Source: Defluviimonas salinarum (GTDB lineage: Bacteria; Pseudomonadota; Alphaproteobacteria; Rhodobacterales; Rhodobacteraceae). From it: 64,000 bases of DNA. Numbering within the stretch: position 1 is the first letter of the stretch; each line of letters starts with the position of its first letter. The stretch is from contig NZ_JAPDOG010000001.1 of assembly GCF_026013545.1 (NCBI RefSeq), forward strand, positions 285,815-349,814. The letters run 5' to 3'. Both the position numbers and the translations under genes were made by a program. Shown piece by piece: positions 36,663-45,608 of this stretch. The notes beneath the pieces are model-generated. The model did not search any database, was not told the origin of the DNA, and saw only the letters and a list, made by a program, of their open reading frames with translations.

Positions 36663-37886
36663 ATGCAGGGCAGGGACCCGGATCGGGTGAGGCGGCGGCG
36701 GGTGTTCTATGTACCCGGCTATGATCCCTTTCATCCCCGGCGCTACCGAGAGCTCTACCGGACCGAGAGCGCGGCCCAGGCGGCGATCAGCGGTTACGAC
36801 ATCGCGCTGGCGGGGAAAGCCGGGCAAGGACACGGCTGGAAGGTCGCGGCGACGACCGAGGGTCACGAGGTCGCGGCGGAGATCGAGGTTCTGGTCTGGT
36901 CCGACATCGTGCGCGAGTCGATGAGCCACGGAATCCTCGCGACCTATCTTCAACTGGCGCGGACGGTCCGGGCCTATGTCGGCTCCGGCGCCATCTTTCG
37001 CCTCGTGCGGCTGAGGAAGGGTCCGAGCATCGCGGCGCTCTTCCCGGTGGTGGCGCTTCTCGCGCAGCTCGCGCTCGCGCTCCTCGCCGGTTGGGGCGGC
37101 GCCTGGCTCTGCGCGACGGTTTTCGCGGCGGCCGGACTGCCTGCCAGCATCGGCTGGCTCGCCATGCCGGCGCTCGTCTGGGCAGTGCTCTGGCGCTTTC
37201 GCAAGGCGGACGGGCGAATCTACGCATATTACCTGATGCACGACTACGCGTTCACCGCGCAGGACGGCGGAGCGGTGCCCGAGGCGCTGGAAGTCAGGCT
37301 CGCGGAGTTCGGCGAACGCATCTCTGCGGCACTTGCCGAGGACTGGGACGAGGTGTTGGTCGTCGGGCATTCCTCGGGCGCGCATCTCGCGGTCTCGGTC
37401 CTTGCCGACGTTATCCGGGCGGGCAGGGTGGCCGCGAACGGCCCGGCGCTCGGCTTCCTGTCGCTCGGTCATGTCGTGCCGATGGCGGCCTTCCTCCCAC
37501 GCGCGCGGCGGCTGCGCGGCGATCTCGCCTTTCTCTCGGCCCGCGACGAGCTGACCTGGGTCGACGTCACTGCACCCGGCGACGGCTGCGCCTTCGCGCT
37601 CTGCGATCCGGTCAGCGTCTGCGGCGTGGCCCCGGAGGGCAAGCGCTGGCCGCTGGTGATCTCGGCCGCCTTCACCCAGACCTTGAGCCCCGAGCGCTGG
37701 CGGGCGCTGCGCTGGCGCTTCTTCCGGCTGCATTTCCAGTATCTCTGCGCCTTCGACCGGCCGCGCGACTATGACTACTTCCAGATCACCGCCGGCCCGA
37801 GGACGCTTGCCTCCCGGTTCCGGGACCGGTCGCCGTCGAAAAGCCGGATCGAGGTGCCGCTCAACCGCTTCCGGGACGTCGCATGA
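36663..37886 (+). CDS. Alpha/beta-hydrolase-like membrane protein in P450 operon
   Basis: 407 aa. N-terminal VFYVPGYDPFHPRRYRELYR (oxyanion-type loop), two central membrane helices (about 120-175: ALFPVVALLAQLALALLAGW and WLAMPALVWAVLW), then a nucleophile elbow VLVVGHSSGAHLAVSVLAD. Catalytic-triad Ser in GHSSG is visible; acid and His are not certain. Overlaps the P450 start by 4 bp (ATGA), so both likely act on the same, probably lipophilic, substrate. Confidence 0.7.
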   Translation: MQGRDPDRVRRRRVFYVPGYDPFHPRRYRELYRTESAAQAAISGYDIALAGKAGQGHGWKVAATTEGHEVAAEIEVLVWSDIVRESMSHGILATYLQLARTVRAYVGSGAIFRLVRLRKGPSIAALFPVVALLAQLALALLAGWGGAWLCATVFAAAGLPASIGWLAMPALVWAVLWRFRKADGRIYAYYLMHDYAFTAQDGGAVPEALEVRLAEFGERISAALAEDWDEVLVVGHSSGAHLAVSVLADVIRAGRVAANGPALGFLSLGHVVPMAAFLPRARRLRGDLAFLSARDELTWVDVTAPGDGCAFALCDPVSVCGVAPEGKRWPLVISAAFTQTLSPERWRALRWRFFRLHFQYLCAFDRPRDYDYFQITAGPRTLASRFRDRSPSKSRIEVPLNRFRDVA

Positions 37887-39247
37887 TCCCGCCGAAACCT
37901 GTTGCGCGCCCCGACAAGGTCTCGCTCTGGCGCTACCTGCGGCTCTTTCGCGCCGATATCCTCTCGGCCCAGCCGGCGCGGCTCTACCGCGCCTGGATGG
38001 CCGAGTTCCGTACCCCTTTCTTCCGCTCGTATCTGTGCAACGATCCCGCCCTCGTCGATCTGGTGCTGAAGGAACGGCCGGGCGACTTCCCGAAATCCGA
38101 CCGGGTGCGCGAGGGGCTCGCGCCGCTCCTCGGCCGCTCGGTCTTTGTCACAAACGGCGCTGAGTGGGAGGCGCAGCGGCGGATCATCGACCCCGCCTTC
38201 GAGCGTGGTCGCCTGAAGGAGACGTTCCCGGCCATGCACGCGGCGGCACTCGCGGCACGGGACCGTCTCATCGCCCGCGCAGGAACGGAGGTCGAGATCG
38301 AGGAGGAGATGAGCCATGCCGCCGCCGACGTGATCTTCCGCACGCTCTTCTCGATCCCGATCGAGAACCGGCTCGCCGCCGAGGTCTTTCGCGAGTTCCG
38401 CGGCTACCAGCGGGCCCAGCCGCTGTTGAACCTTGCCGCTTTCCTGCCGCTGCCTGCATTGCTGCCGCGCTTTCACGGGGGCCGGACGCGGGCCTCCGCG
38501 CGGGCGATCCGCCGGCTCATCACGCGCCTCACCGAGGAGCGGATGGCCGCGATCCGCGCCGGAGAGGCGCCGGATGATCTCGCCACCAAGATCATGACCA
38601 CGCCGGACCCGGAGACCGGTGCCTGTTTCGATACCGCCGAAATGGTCGATCAGGTCGCGATCTTCTTTCTCGCGGGCCACGAGACCTCGGCGTCCGCACT
38701 GGCATGGGCGCTCTACCTGCTCGCGGTATGCCCCGATGCCCAGGACCGGGTCGCGGCGGAGGCGGCAGCGGTTGGCGATCAGCAAGACTTTTCAATGCTG
38801 TCTGGCCTGTCCTTCACGCGGGACGTGTTCCGCGAGGCGCTGCGGCTCTATCCGCCCGTGCCGATGATGGTGCGCGAGAATCGCTGCCCCGAGCGGTTTC
38901 GCGACCGCCCGCTCGCACCCGGCGCGCAGATCGTCCTGTCGCCCTGGCATCTGCACCGGCACGAGCGGATCTGGGACCAGCCGGACAAGTTCGATCCGTA
39001 TCGCTGGCAAAGCCGGGCGGGGCGCGACGCGGCGCGCGACGGGTATCTGCCGTTCTCGGCCGGGCCGCGTGTCTGCCCCGGGGCCGGCTTCGCAATGGTG
39101 GAAGGCCCGCTCATTCTCGCGCTGCTGGTAAAGCACCTGCGCTTCGCCCCGGTCGAGAGAGCAGAACCGGTTCCGGTCGCGCATCTGACTGTGCGGTCGC
39201 GGAACGGCATCCGGATTCGCGTTGCCCGGCGTGACGCTACGTCATGA
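37883..39247 (+). CDS. Cytochrome P450
   Basis: 454-aa soluble bacterial P450 of the long-chain/terpenoid type. I-helix FFLAGHETSASALAWALYLL (O2-activating Thr), K-helix ExxR in REALRLYPPVPMMVREN, and heme loop FSAGPRVCPGAGFAM with Cys398. Close in style to rhodobacterial CYP proteins that hydroxylate fatty acids or hydrophobic compounds; substrate unknown. No ferredoxin or reductase gene adjacent. Coupled to the hydrolase-like gene. Confidence 0.92.
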   Translation: MIPPKPVARPDKVSLWRYLRLFRADILSAQPARLYRAWMAEFRTPFFRSYLCNDPALVDLVLKERPGDFPKSDRVREGLAPLLGRSVFVTNGAEWEAQRRIIDPAFERGRLKETFPAMHAAALAARDRLIARAGTEVEIEEEMSHAAADVIFRTLFSIPIENRLAAEVFREFRGYQRAQPLLNLAAFLPLPALLPRFHGGRTRASARAIRRLITRLTEERMAAIRAGEAPDDLATKIMTTPDPETGACFDTAEMVDQVAIFFLAGHETSASALAWALYLLAVCPDAQDRVAAEAAAVGDQQDFSMLSGLSFTRDVFREALRLYPPVPMMVRENRCPERFRDRPLAPGAQIVLSPWHLHRHERIWDQPDKFDPYRWQSRAGRDAARDGYLPFSAGPRVCPGAGFAMVEGPLILALLVKHLRFAPVERAEPVPVAHLTVRSRNGIRIRVARRDATS

Positions 39248-39452
39248 TTTGTGAAGAATCTGAAACAATCCTGTAATACAGCCTTGAATTGATCGACCAG
39301 GCTTTTTTGGTGCAATTTGGGCGAACCAATCGGTGATTCGTGTGCGCGTTGTGAGTTTACGGCCGAATCCCGCTCGTTTTGGCCGTTTCCGAAACATTGA
39401 ATGACGTCGGCTGAAACCTGCCAGTTCGGCCTAGAATCCTTTGGGGGAAACC

Positions 39453-39722
39453 GTGACCAAGAAGTCTTTGGCCGCGTCGATGGTCGCCGCGCCCGGGCGT
39501 TTGCGCATAGCCGTTCCGGCCTGGCGTCTGATCGGCATTCATTACCGGCCGGACGTCGAACCCGTGCCGGCGGCGGTATCGCGCGAGGAGATGCAGGATC
39601 TGTTCGGTGGCGAGCTCAAGGCGAGAAATACGCGCGCGGCGAATCTGACCGCGGGTGAGGAAGAGGAACAGCACCTCGCGGATCGGCTACGCGATGCGCT
39701 CTATCCCTGCTCAGCCGGTTGA
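39453..39722 (+). CDS. Unknown 89-aa protein
   Basis: GTG start at 39453 after GGGGGAAA. Reads TKKSLAASMVAAPGRLRIAV, then WRLIGIHYRPDVEPVPAAVS, then EEMQDLFGGELKARNTRAAN. No recognised domain. It ends 2 bp from the convergent RHH gene. The 205 bp upstream (39248-39452) are AT-rich and could hold its promoter. Confidence 0.5.
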   Translation: MTKKSLAASMVAAPGRLRIAVPAWRLIGIHYRPDVEPVPAAVSREEMQDLFGGELKARNTRAANLTAGEEEEQHLADRLRDALYPCSAG

Positions 39723-39724
39723 CC

Positions 39725-39961
39725 TCAGCACGCCCGACGGGCGTCGAGCCGCTCCTGCAGGGCGGCAAGCACGAACAGCCGGATTGCCGTAGCGAGCCCC
39801 GTGTCTATGCCGCGGCCTGCGTCGATTTCCGCCGCGAGCGCGTTTACCGGCACACCGCGATCATCGGCAATTCGGCGGAAAGCCAGCCAGAACTCGTCCT
39901 CCAGCGACACGCTGGTGCGGTGACCGTTCAGCGTCAGCGAGCGTTTGACCGGACGGCTCAC
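39725..39961 (-). CDS. Ribbon-helix-helix protein
   Basis: 78 aa: KRSLTLNGHRTSVSLEDEFW followed by LAFRRIADDRGVPVNALAAE, the RHH_4-type strand-helix-helix pattern. Overlaps the DUF4169 gene by 4 bp (ATGA). The fumC-DUF4169-RHH order recurs in Rhodobacterales; function unknown, presumably DNA binding. Confidence 0.85.
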   Translation of the reverse strand: MSRPVKRSLTLNGHRTSVSLEDEFWLAFRRIADDRGVPVNALAAEIDAGRGIDTGLATAIRLFVLAALQERLDARRAC

Positions 39962-40143
39962 TCGTCCGGTCTCTCGCGGCGAAGGGCGTCAAGTTCGGCG
40001 CGGGCCTTGTCGGCCTCGGCCTTTTCGCGCTGCTTCTGAGCCTTGGTGCGGCCGAAACGGACGGCGTTCTCGTCTCCCTCCGCACGGGCCCGAGCCCGGT
40101 CCCGGGTCTTGCGCGCGTTGCGGAGGTTGACGATCTCGGCCAT
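39958..40143 (-). CDS. DUF4169 protein
   Basis: 61 aa, very basic and helical: AEIVNLRNARKTRDRARARA then a Lys/Arg/Glu-rich helix, matching DUF4169. It starts 5 bp after the fumC stop and overlaps the RHH gene. Function unknown; composition suggests nucleic-acid or ribosome contact. Confidence 0.85.
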   Translation of the reverse strand: MAEIVNLRNARKTRDRARARAEGDENAVRFGRTKAQKQREKAEADKARAELDALRRERPDE

Positions 40144-40148
40144 CGGTC

Positions 40149-41549
40149 TCAGTCCTCCGGGCCGACCATGTTCTCGGGGCGCACGATGCGGTCGAAGGTC
40201 TCACCGTCGACGAAGCCGAGGTTGATCGCCTCCTCGCGCAGCGTGGTGCCGTTCTTGTGGGCGGTCTTGGCGACCTTGGTGGCCGCGTCGTAGCCGATCG
40301 TCGGCGCGAGCGCGGTGACCAGCATCAGGCTTTCCTTCATCAGCCGGTCGATGCGCGCGATGTTGGCCTCGGTGCCGACCACCATGTTGTCGGTGAAGCT
40401 CGACGCCGCATCGCCCAGAAGCTGCATCGACTGGAGCACGTTGTAGCTCATCATCGGGTTGTAGACGTTGAGCTCGAAATGGCCCTGCGAGCCCGCGAAG
40501 CCCACCGCGGCGTCGTTGCCCATGACATGGGCGCAGACCATCGTCAGCGCCTCGGCCTGGGTCGGGTTGACCTTGCCCGGCATGATCGAGGAGCCCGGCT
40601 CGTTCTCGGGCAGGATCAGTTCGCCGAGGCCCGAGCGCGGGCCGGAACCGAGAAGGCGCATGTCGTTGGCGATCTTGAAGAGCGAGGCGGCGACGGTCTT
40701 CAGCGCGCCCGAGAACATCACCATCGCGTCATGGGCGGCAAGCGCTTCGAACTTGTTCGGCGCGGTGACGAAGGGCAGGCCGGTGATCTCGGCGATCTTG
40801 CCGGCGATCGCCACGTCCCAGCCCTTCTTGGTGTTGAGCCCGGTGCCGACGGCGGTGCCGCCCTGTGCCAGCTCGTAGATCTCCGGCAGCACCTTCTTCA
40901 CCCGCATGATGCCCTGGGCGACCTGGTGCGCGTAGCCGCCGAACTCCTGGCCGAGCGTCAGCGGCGTCGCGTCCTGGGTATGGGTGCGACCGATCTTGAT
41001 GATGCCCTTGAACTCGGCCGATTTCGCCGCGAGCGCCGCGTGGAGCTTCTCGAGCCCCGGCAGGAGCACGTCGCGCGCCACCATGCCGATCGCGACATGC
41101 ATCGCCGTCGGGAAGGTGTCGTTCGAGGACTGGCCCATGTTGACGTGGTCGTTCGGGTGGACCGGCTTCTTCGAGCCCATCTCGCCGCCGAGGATCTCGA
41201 TCGCGCGGTTGGAGATCACCTCGTTCGCGTTCATGTTCGACTGAGTGCCCGAGCCGGTCTGCCAGACGACGAGCGGGAAGTTGTCGTCGAACCGGCCCGC
41301 GACGACCTCGGAGGCCGCCTGCACCATCGCCTTGCCGATCTCGGGCTCGATCTTGCCGGTCGCCATGTTGATCTCTGCCGCGGCCTGCTTGATCACGCCG
41401 AGCGCGCGCACGATCGCCACCGGCTGCTTTTCCCAGCCGATAGGGAAGTTCATGATCGAGCGCTGGGTCTGTGCGCCCCAGTACTTGTCGGCGGGAACCT
41501 CCAGGGGGCCGAAGCTGTCGGTCTCGGTGCGGGTTTGGGGCATAGACAT
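40149..41549 (-). CDS. fumC: Class II fumarate hydratase
   Basis: 466-aa TCA-cycle enzyme interconverting fumarate and malate, iron-independent. Signature [20 protein letters not shown] carries the SS loop; [21 protein letters not shown] and [16 protein letters not shown] complete the active site. Starts at ATG 41549 or 41543; the further upstream frame to 41573 lacks family similarity. First gene of fumC-DUF4169-RHH. Confidence 0.96.
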   Translation of the reverse strand: MSMPQTRTETDSFGPLEVPADKYWGAQTQRSIMNFPIGWEKQPVAIVRALGVIKQAAAEINMATGKIEPEIGKAMVQAASEVVAGRFDDNFPLVVWQTGSGTQSNMNANEVISNRAIEILGGEMGSKKPVHPNDHVNMGQSSNDTFPTAMHVAIGMVARDVLLPGLEKLHAALAAKSAEFKGIIKIGRTHTQDATPLTLGQEFGGYAHQVAQGIMRVKKVLPEIYELAQGGTAVGTGLNTKKGWDVAIAGKIAEITGLPFVTAPNKFEALAAHDAMVMFSGALKTVAASLFKIANDMRLLGSGPRSGLGELILPENEPGSSIMPGKVNPTQAEALTMVCAHVMGNDAAVGFAGSQGHFELNVYNPMMSYNVLQSMQLLGDAASSFTDNMVVGTEANIARIDRLMKESLMLVTALAPTIGYDAATKVAKTAHKNGTTLREEAINLGFVDGETFDRIVRPENMVGPED

Positions 41550-41642
41550 CGTCCTTATGCAGAGATCGCGCACTAGCTAAGCGATTCCGCGCCGCAGGCC
41601 AAGGACGATGTCGGTAACGGTGGCGCTAAAGTCGCTTCCCGG

Positions 41643-42101
41643 CTACTTGCGCCATTTGTCGAGGCTCACCACCTCTGCTTCCTTGCGCGAGTCCGCCTCG
41701 TCGAGTTCGTCGTCCTCGTCTTCGTCCTCTTCGTCGTCCTCGTCGAGATCCTGGGTCTCGAAGCGCAGGCCGAACTCGACCGAAGGATCGACGAAGGTGC
41801 GGATCGCGTCGAAGGGAATGTAGAGCGGCTCGGGCGAATCGCCGAAGTTCAGCGTGATCGCGAAGCCGTCCTCGTCGACGTCGAGCCCCTCGTACCAGTG
41901 CTGCATCACCACCGTCATTTCCTCGGGATAGCGTTCGCGCAGCCAGTCGGCGAGTTCGGCCTCGGGATGCCGGGTGTCGAAGGTGATGAAGAAATGGTGC
42001 TGGCCGGGCAGCCCCTCACGCTCGACCGCCCGAAGCACCTCGAGAATCAGACCCCGCATGGCCCGATGCATGAGGTTCCCGTAGTCGATGGACTTAGACA
42101 T
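41643..42101 (-). CDS. sspB: SspB-family ClpXP adaptor
   Basis: 152 aa. Alphaproteobacterial SspB: SIDYGNLMHRAMRGLILEVL, then GQHHFFITFDTRHP, then TVVMQHWYEGLDVDEDGFAI and LYIPFDAIRTFVDPSVEFGL. It tethers ssrA-tagged proteins to ClpX. A very acidic linker (about 120-137, only Asp, Glu and Leu) precedes the conserved ClpX-binding tail VVSLDKWRK. The tmRNA gene supplying the tag is 3.5 kb away. Confidence 0.92.
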   Translation of the reverse strand: MSKSIDYGNLMHRAMRGLILEVLRAVEREGLPGQHHFFITFDTRHPEAELADWLRERYPEEMTVVMQHWYEGLDVDEDGFAITLNFGDSPEPLYIPFDAIRTFVDPSVEFGLRFETQDLDEDDEEDEDEDDELDEADSRKEAEVVSLDKWRK

Positions 42102-42190
42102 GTGGCGCGCTTTCCGGTTCGTTTCAGCGCCAGCATAAGGGATTCGAAACGGATTGAAAGAGCCGCGCGCGCGGCTCTCTTCCCTGGCGT

Positions 42191-43450
42191 TCACGGCGCC
42201 AGCGACAGCACCGTTCCGAGCGCGGCCGAAATCGCGAGGACCGGCACGATTCCCCAGTGGCGGACCAGAAGAAGCCAGCCGCAGAATGCAGCGATCAGGG
42301 CCGGGACCGGCTGGAACGAGCGGAAATCGGGGAGCGGCAGCGCCAGCGGGCCGGGGGTGATCTCGGTGAAGAACAGGTGCAGCGCGAACCACAATGCGAG
42401 CGCGCCGATCACGCCGACGACGGCGGCGCTGACGCCTGCGAGCGCGGCCCCGAGCCGCGGGCGGGTCGAGATCCACTCGATATAGGGCGCGAAGGCGAAG
42501 ACCCAGAGGAAACAGGGCGTGAACGTCACCCAGAGCGACAGCCCCGCCGCCGCGACCGCGAGGCCGGTGCCGCCCTGCGCGGCGCCGGCGAGATAGGCGA
42601 CGAATTCGGTGACGAGGATCAGCGGTCCCGGGGTCGTCTCGGCCAGACCGAGCGCGTCCATCATCTCGGCCGTGCCAATCCAGCCGTAATCCTGCACCAC
42701 GGTCTGCGTCATGTAGGCCAGCACCGCATAGGCGCCGCCGAAGGTCACCACGGCGAGCTTCGAGAAGAAAAGGCCGAGCGAGAGCAGGAAATCCTGCCCG
42801 GTCAGCGCGAGAAGCCCGATGGGCGCCCACCAGAGCCCGAGCCCTGTGGCGAGCGTGGCGGCGAGCCGAGGATGCCGGGGCAGGGGCGTGGCTTCGGCGG
42901 CGGTGCGGGGCAGGAGCGTCGCGCCGGCGATGGCGGCGGTCGCGACGATGGCCGGGAAAGGCAGGCCCAGCGCAAAGATCGCGAGGAACGACAGCGCGGC
43001 GATCGCGCGCTCGCGCGGCCCCTTCAGCGCCCGCCGCGCGACCCGGAGAAACGCCTCGACGACGATCACGACGACGGCCGCCTTGACGCCGACGAACAGA
43101 GCCGCGACTGCCGGCACCTGACCATAGGCGGCGTAGGCCGCCGCGAGCGCGAGGATCACCGCCGCGCCCGGGGCGACGAAGAGCAGCCCCGCGAGAAGCC
43201 CGGCGCGGACCCCGCCGATCTTCCAGCCGGCATAGGTCGCGAGCTGCATTGCCTCGGGTCCCGGCAGGAGCATGCAGAACGACAGCGCCCGCAGGTATTC
43301 CGCCTCGCCGAGCCAGCGCCGGGTCTCGACGAGTTCGCGGTGCATGAGGGCGATCTGCGCCGCCGGCCCTCCGAAGGAAAGGAAACCGATCCGCGCGAAG
43401 ACCCGCCAGAGCGGTTCAGTGGCGCTCACGCCCTGCGCGTCGCTGGCCAA
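42191..43450 (-). CDS. chrA: Chromate efflux transporter
   Basis: 419-aa two-module CHR transporter (about 10 helices). Each half repeats the motif set: ARIGFLSFGGPAAQIALMHR and MLLPGPEAMQLATYAGW in the first, SLGLFFSKLAVVTFGGAYAV and LGLAETTPGPLILVTEFVAY in the second. It overlaps the end of chrB by 25 bp. Exports chromate from the cytoplasm. Confidence 0.92.
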   Translation of the reverse strand: MASDAQGVSATEPLWRVFARIGFLSFGGPAAQIALMHRELVETRRWLGEAEYLRALSFCMLLPGPEAMQLATYAGWKIGGVRAGLLAGLLFVAPGAAVILALAAAYAAYGQVPAVAALFVGVKAAVVVIVVEAFLRVARRALKGPRERAIAALSFLAIFALGLPFPAIVATAAIAGATLLPRTAAEATPLPRHPRLAATLATGLGLWWAPIGLLALTGQDFLLSLGLFFSKLAVVTFGGAYAVLAYMTQTVVQDYGWIGTAEMMDALGLAETTPGPLILVTEFVAYLAGAAQGGTGLAVAAAGLSLWVTFTPCFLWVFAFAPYIEWISTRPRLGAALAGVSAAVVGVIGALALWFALHLFFTEITPGPLALPLPDFRSFQPVPALIAAFCGWLLLVRHWGIVPVLAISAALGTVLSLAP

Positions 43451-44226
43451 TCGTGCCCCTCCTCATACCCGTCGCGCGCCCAGCGGTAGAGTGCATCGTA
43501 GACCGCCATTCCGGCCTCCAGCTGTGCGAGGTCGTCGCGGTACTGCCGCGACAGCCCGACCGAGATCGCGAGGAGCCCGGCCGCCTGCGGCGCAAGGTCG
43601 TGCCGGTCAGTGTCGGCGCCGCGCACGACGAGCGCGAGCCGGTCGAGCGCCTCCGTATGCAGGCAGAAATCGTCGAGGAGGGCGTCGAAGCTGCAGAGCT
43701 CGCCGCGATGCGAGAACGGCACGCCCTCGACGTCGTAGGGCGTGGCCCCGAAGCGGTCCGCCACGGCGGCAACCTCGGAGGGCGCGACGAAGAGGAACCG
43801 CGCCTGCGCGTCGACGAAGCGGCGGATGAGCCAGGGGCAGGCGATGCGGTCGATCTTCGGCCGGTGCCGCGTCACCCAGAGCCGCGAGCCGGGCAGGGTG
43901 GCGGCGGGGAGCATCGGCAGCCCTTCGGCCGCCCAGGCCAGCACGCCGCCTTCGAGGCTTTCGGCGGCGACGCCGTGGCAGCGCAGGAGCGCCGCCGCGC
44001 CTTCGGAGAGCTTCTGGCCCTTCTGGCAGATCGCGACGGCGCGTTTGCCGGTCAGCCCGCCGGCAAGCTCTTCGATGCGGTCGAAGGCATGGCGGAAGGC
44101 GCCCGGGATCAGCCGCGGATCGGCGGAAAAATCGGACTCCGTCCGGATGTCGATCAGGACGGGGCAGTCGGGGGTGCCGACGAGGCGGGCGAGCTGGCTG
44201 GGGGAGATCGAGGAGAAGCCGGGCAT
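43426..44226 (-). CDS. chrB: Rhodanese-ChrB fusion, chromate resistance protein
   Basis: 266 aa: an N-terminal rhodanese domain (about 1-110; VLIDIRTESDF, active-site loop CQKGQKLSEG with Cys) joined to a ChrB C-terminal domain (about 120-266; WVTRHRPKIDRIACPWLIRR, FDALLDDFCLHTEALDRLAL). ChrB proteins sense or process chromate. It leads the chrB-chrA pair; a palindromic site overlaps its ribosome site. Confidence 0.88.
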   Translation of the reverse strand: MPGFSSISPSQLARLVGTPDCPVLIDIRTESDFSADPRLIPGAFRHAFDRIEELAGGLTGKRAVAICQKGQKLSEGAAALLRCHGVAAESLEGGVLAWAAEGLPMLPAATLPGSRLWVTRHRPKIDRIACPWLIRRFVDAQARFLFVAPSEVAAVADRFGATPYDVEGVPFSHRGELCSFDALLDDFCLHTEALDRLALVVRGADTDRHDLAPQAAGLLAISVGLSRQYRDDLAQLEAGMAVYDALYRWARDGYEEGHDWPATRRA

Positions 44227-44230
44227 AGGG

Positions 44231-44258
44231 CATCCTTTCTGTTACGTAACGAAGGATG
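44231..44258 (-). promoter_or_regulatory. Nested palindrome over the chrB leader
   Basis: CATCCTT (44231-44237) and AAGGATG (44252-44258) flank a perfect 10-bp palindrome GTTACGTAAC (44241-44250). On the coding strand the inner arm contains the AAAGGA ribosome site of chrB. It could be an operator or a leader hairpin masking translation. Confidence 0.5.
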
Positions 44259-44343
44259 CGACGCTTGGGCCTTGGCCTCACGGGGCGCGGTCGCGATGCC
44301 CCATGCGGCAAGAATCGCATTCGCGGCCGGGTTCGTCAAGAGT

Positions 44344-45015
44344 TCAACCGAGCGGCTTGGCGATCTCGCGCAGGATCTTGGCGCGGATCGCGCGGGGGTA
44401 GTCCGACAGGCCCCGCGCGGTAATCACGAAACCGTTCCGGGTGATGACGAAGCGGCGGTAGAACTCCGTGATCGGGTTCGCACGGCCGACATCCTCGATC
44501 GCGATGGCGTTGATCTCGATCCCGGCGCGCTCGGCCGCGCCGCGTTCCGGGGCAAGCGGAAAGCCCGCGTTCTGAGGCCCGTCGCCCGAGATGTCGATGA
44601 CCTTGCGGCGGCAATCGGATACGGCGGCGAACTGCCCGGCCGAATAGGCGATCGCTTCGCCGACGGCGGTGTCCGAGCCGGAGTAGGCCCGTGCGAGCCT
44701 TTCCGCCCGGATGGCGAAGTCATTGGTATCCTTCGGGGCAAGCATCCGCCGCCACGGCAGTACTTGGGTATGCTGTGCGGTGCCCGACCACTGCACGACA
44801 GACAGCGCGACTTGGCCGAGTAGCAGCGCATCGGCCACCTCCGGATCGCGCAATGCGTCGGCGATCCCCTGGACCTGAAGCCGGTATTCTCCACGGTCAA
44901 TCGACCCCGAGACATCGACCGACAGCAGGAGCGCCACGTCGCAGGCCGAGGCGATGGCGGGCCGAAACACCGCCATGACCAGACATCCGATGTAAACAGC
45001 CCATGCAGCCTTCAT
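44344..45015 (-). CDS. DUF1194 exported VWA-domain protein
   Basis: 223 aa. Signal peptide (KAAWAVYIGCLVMAVFRPAI, cleaved near ASA-C) then a von Willebrand A fold with a MIDAS motif LLSVDVSGSIDRGEY and DISGDGPQN. DUF1194 proteins are periplasmic and metal-binding, role unknown. I chose ATG 45015 as it starts the signal peptide. Confidence 0.88.
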   Translation of the reverse strand: MKAAWAVYIGCLVMAVFRPAIASACDVALLLSVDVSGSIDRGEYRLQVQGIADALRDPEVADALLLGQVALSVVQWSGTAQHTQVLPWRRMLAPKDTNDFAIRAERLARAYSGSDTAVGEAIAYSAGQFAAVSDCRRKVIDISGDGPQNAGFPLAPERGAAERAGIEINAIAIEDVGRANPITEFYRRFVITRNGFVITARGLSDYPRAIRAKILREIAKPLG

Positions 45016-45072
45016 GGAGGCGATGATCCCCCGGCCGAAGCCGCCCGGCAAGCCCCGCTGGAATCCTGGGGA

Positions 45073-45498
45073 TCAGCCGAGCCGTTCCCCTGACAGGAGT
45101 AGCAGGAAGGCGTCCTTCGGCAGGAGGCCGGCCTGTTCGAAGAACGTGATGAAATCGAAGCAGTTATAGGCCTCGGTGATGTGGCCGTCTTCGATCCGAA
45201 CCATCACCTGACCGCTGGCGCGGATCGGGTCCATGCCGTGGGCCGTGACGGCGCGGACCGTGATCTGTGCCCAGAGCCATTCGCCGGTCTCGATGCTGCG
45301 GTCGATGTCGATCGCAAGGTCGCGCACGAGCGACAGCAGCGCCGGCACCAGCGCCCTAAAATCCTCGACTCCGACCTGGCCGTCGGGGAGGATCCCGTCG
45401 GCTCCCGCACGGGGCGCGAAATAGCGGTCGATCGCGTTCAGGTCGGCCTCGATCCAGACCCGATGATACCAGTCGCGCAGAAATTCCAGTTTCGTCAC
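45073..45498 (-). CDS. SnoaL/NTF2-like protein
   Basis: 141-aa cone-fold protein of the ester-cyclase/SnoaL type: LRDWYHRVWIEADLNAIDRY, then EDFRALVPALLSLVRDLAID, and IEDGHITEAYNCFDFITFFE. May act as a small hydrolase/isomerase or ligand binder; substrate unknown. Monocistronic by spacing (57 bp before the VWA gene). Confidence 0.8.
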   Translation of the reverse strand: MTKLEFLRDWYHRVWIEADLNAIDRYFAPRAGADGILPDGQVGVEDFRALVPALLSLVRDLAIDIDRSIETGEWLWAQITVRAVTAHGMDPIRASGQVMVRIEDGHITEAYNCFDFITFFEQAGLLPKDAFLLLLSGERLG

Positions 45499-45572
45499 TG
45501 CCGGACACTCCGTCCTTTGCCGGGATATGGCGGTCGAGACGAGCCTACCTCCGAGGTCTTGACGAAGCGTTA

Positions 45573-45608
45573 AGGGAAAAGTGCAGGCTTCTGTTGCCAG
45601 GTGCCTGC
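45573..45608 (-). terminator. Terminator of ssrA
   Basis: GCAGGC (45603-45608) pairs with GCCTGC (45583-45588) on the minus strand, followed by ACTTTTCCC. The hairpin may also be part of the coding RNA's 3' structure. Confidence 0.6.
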
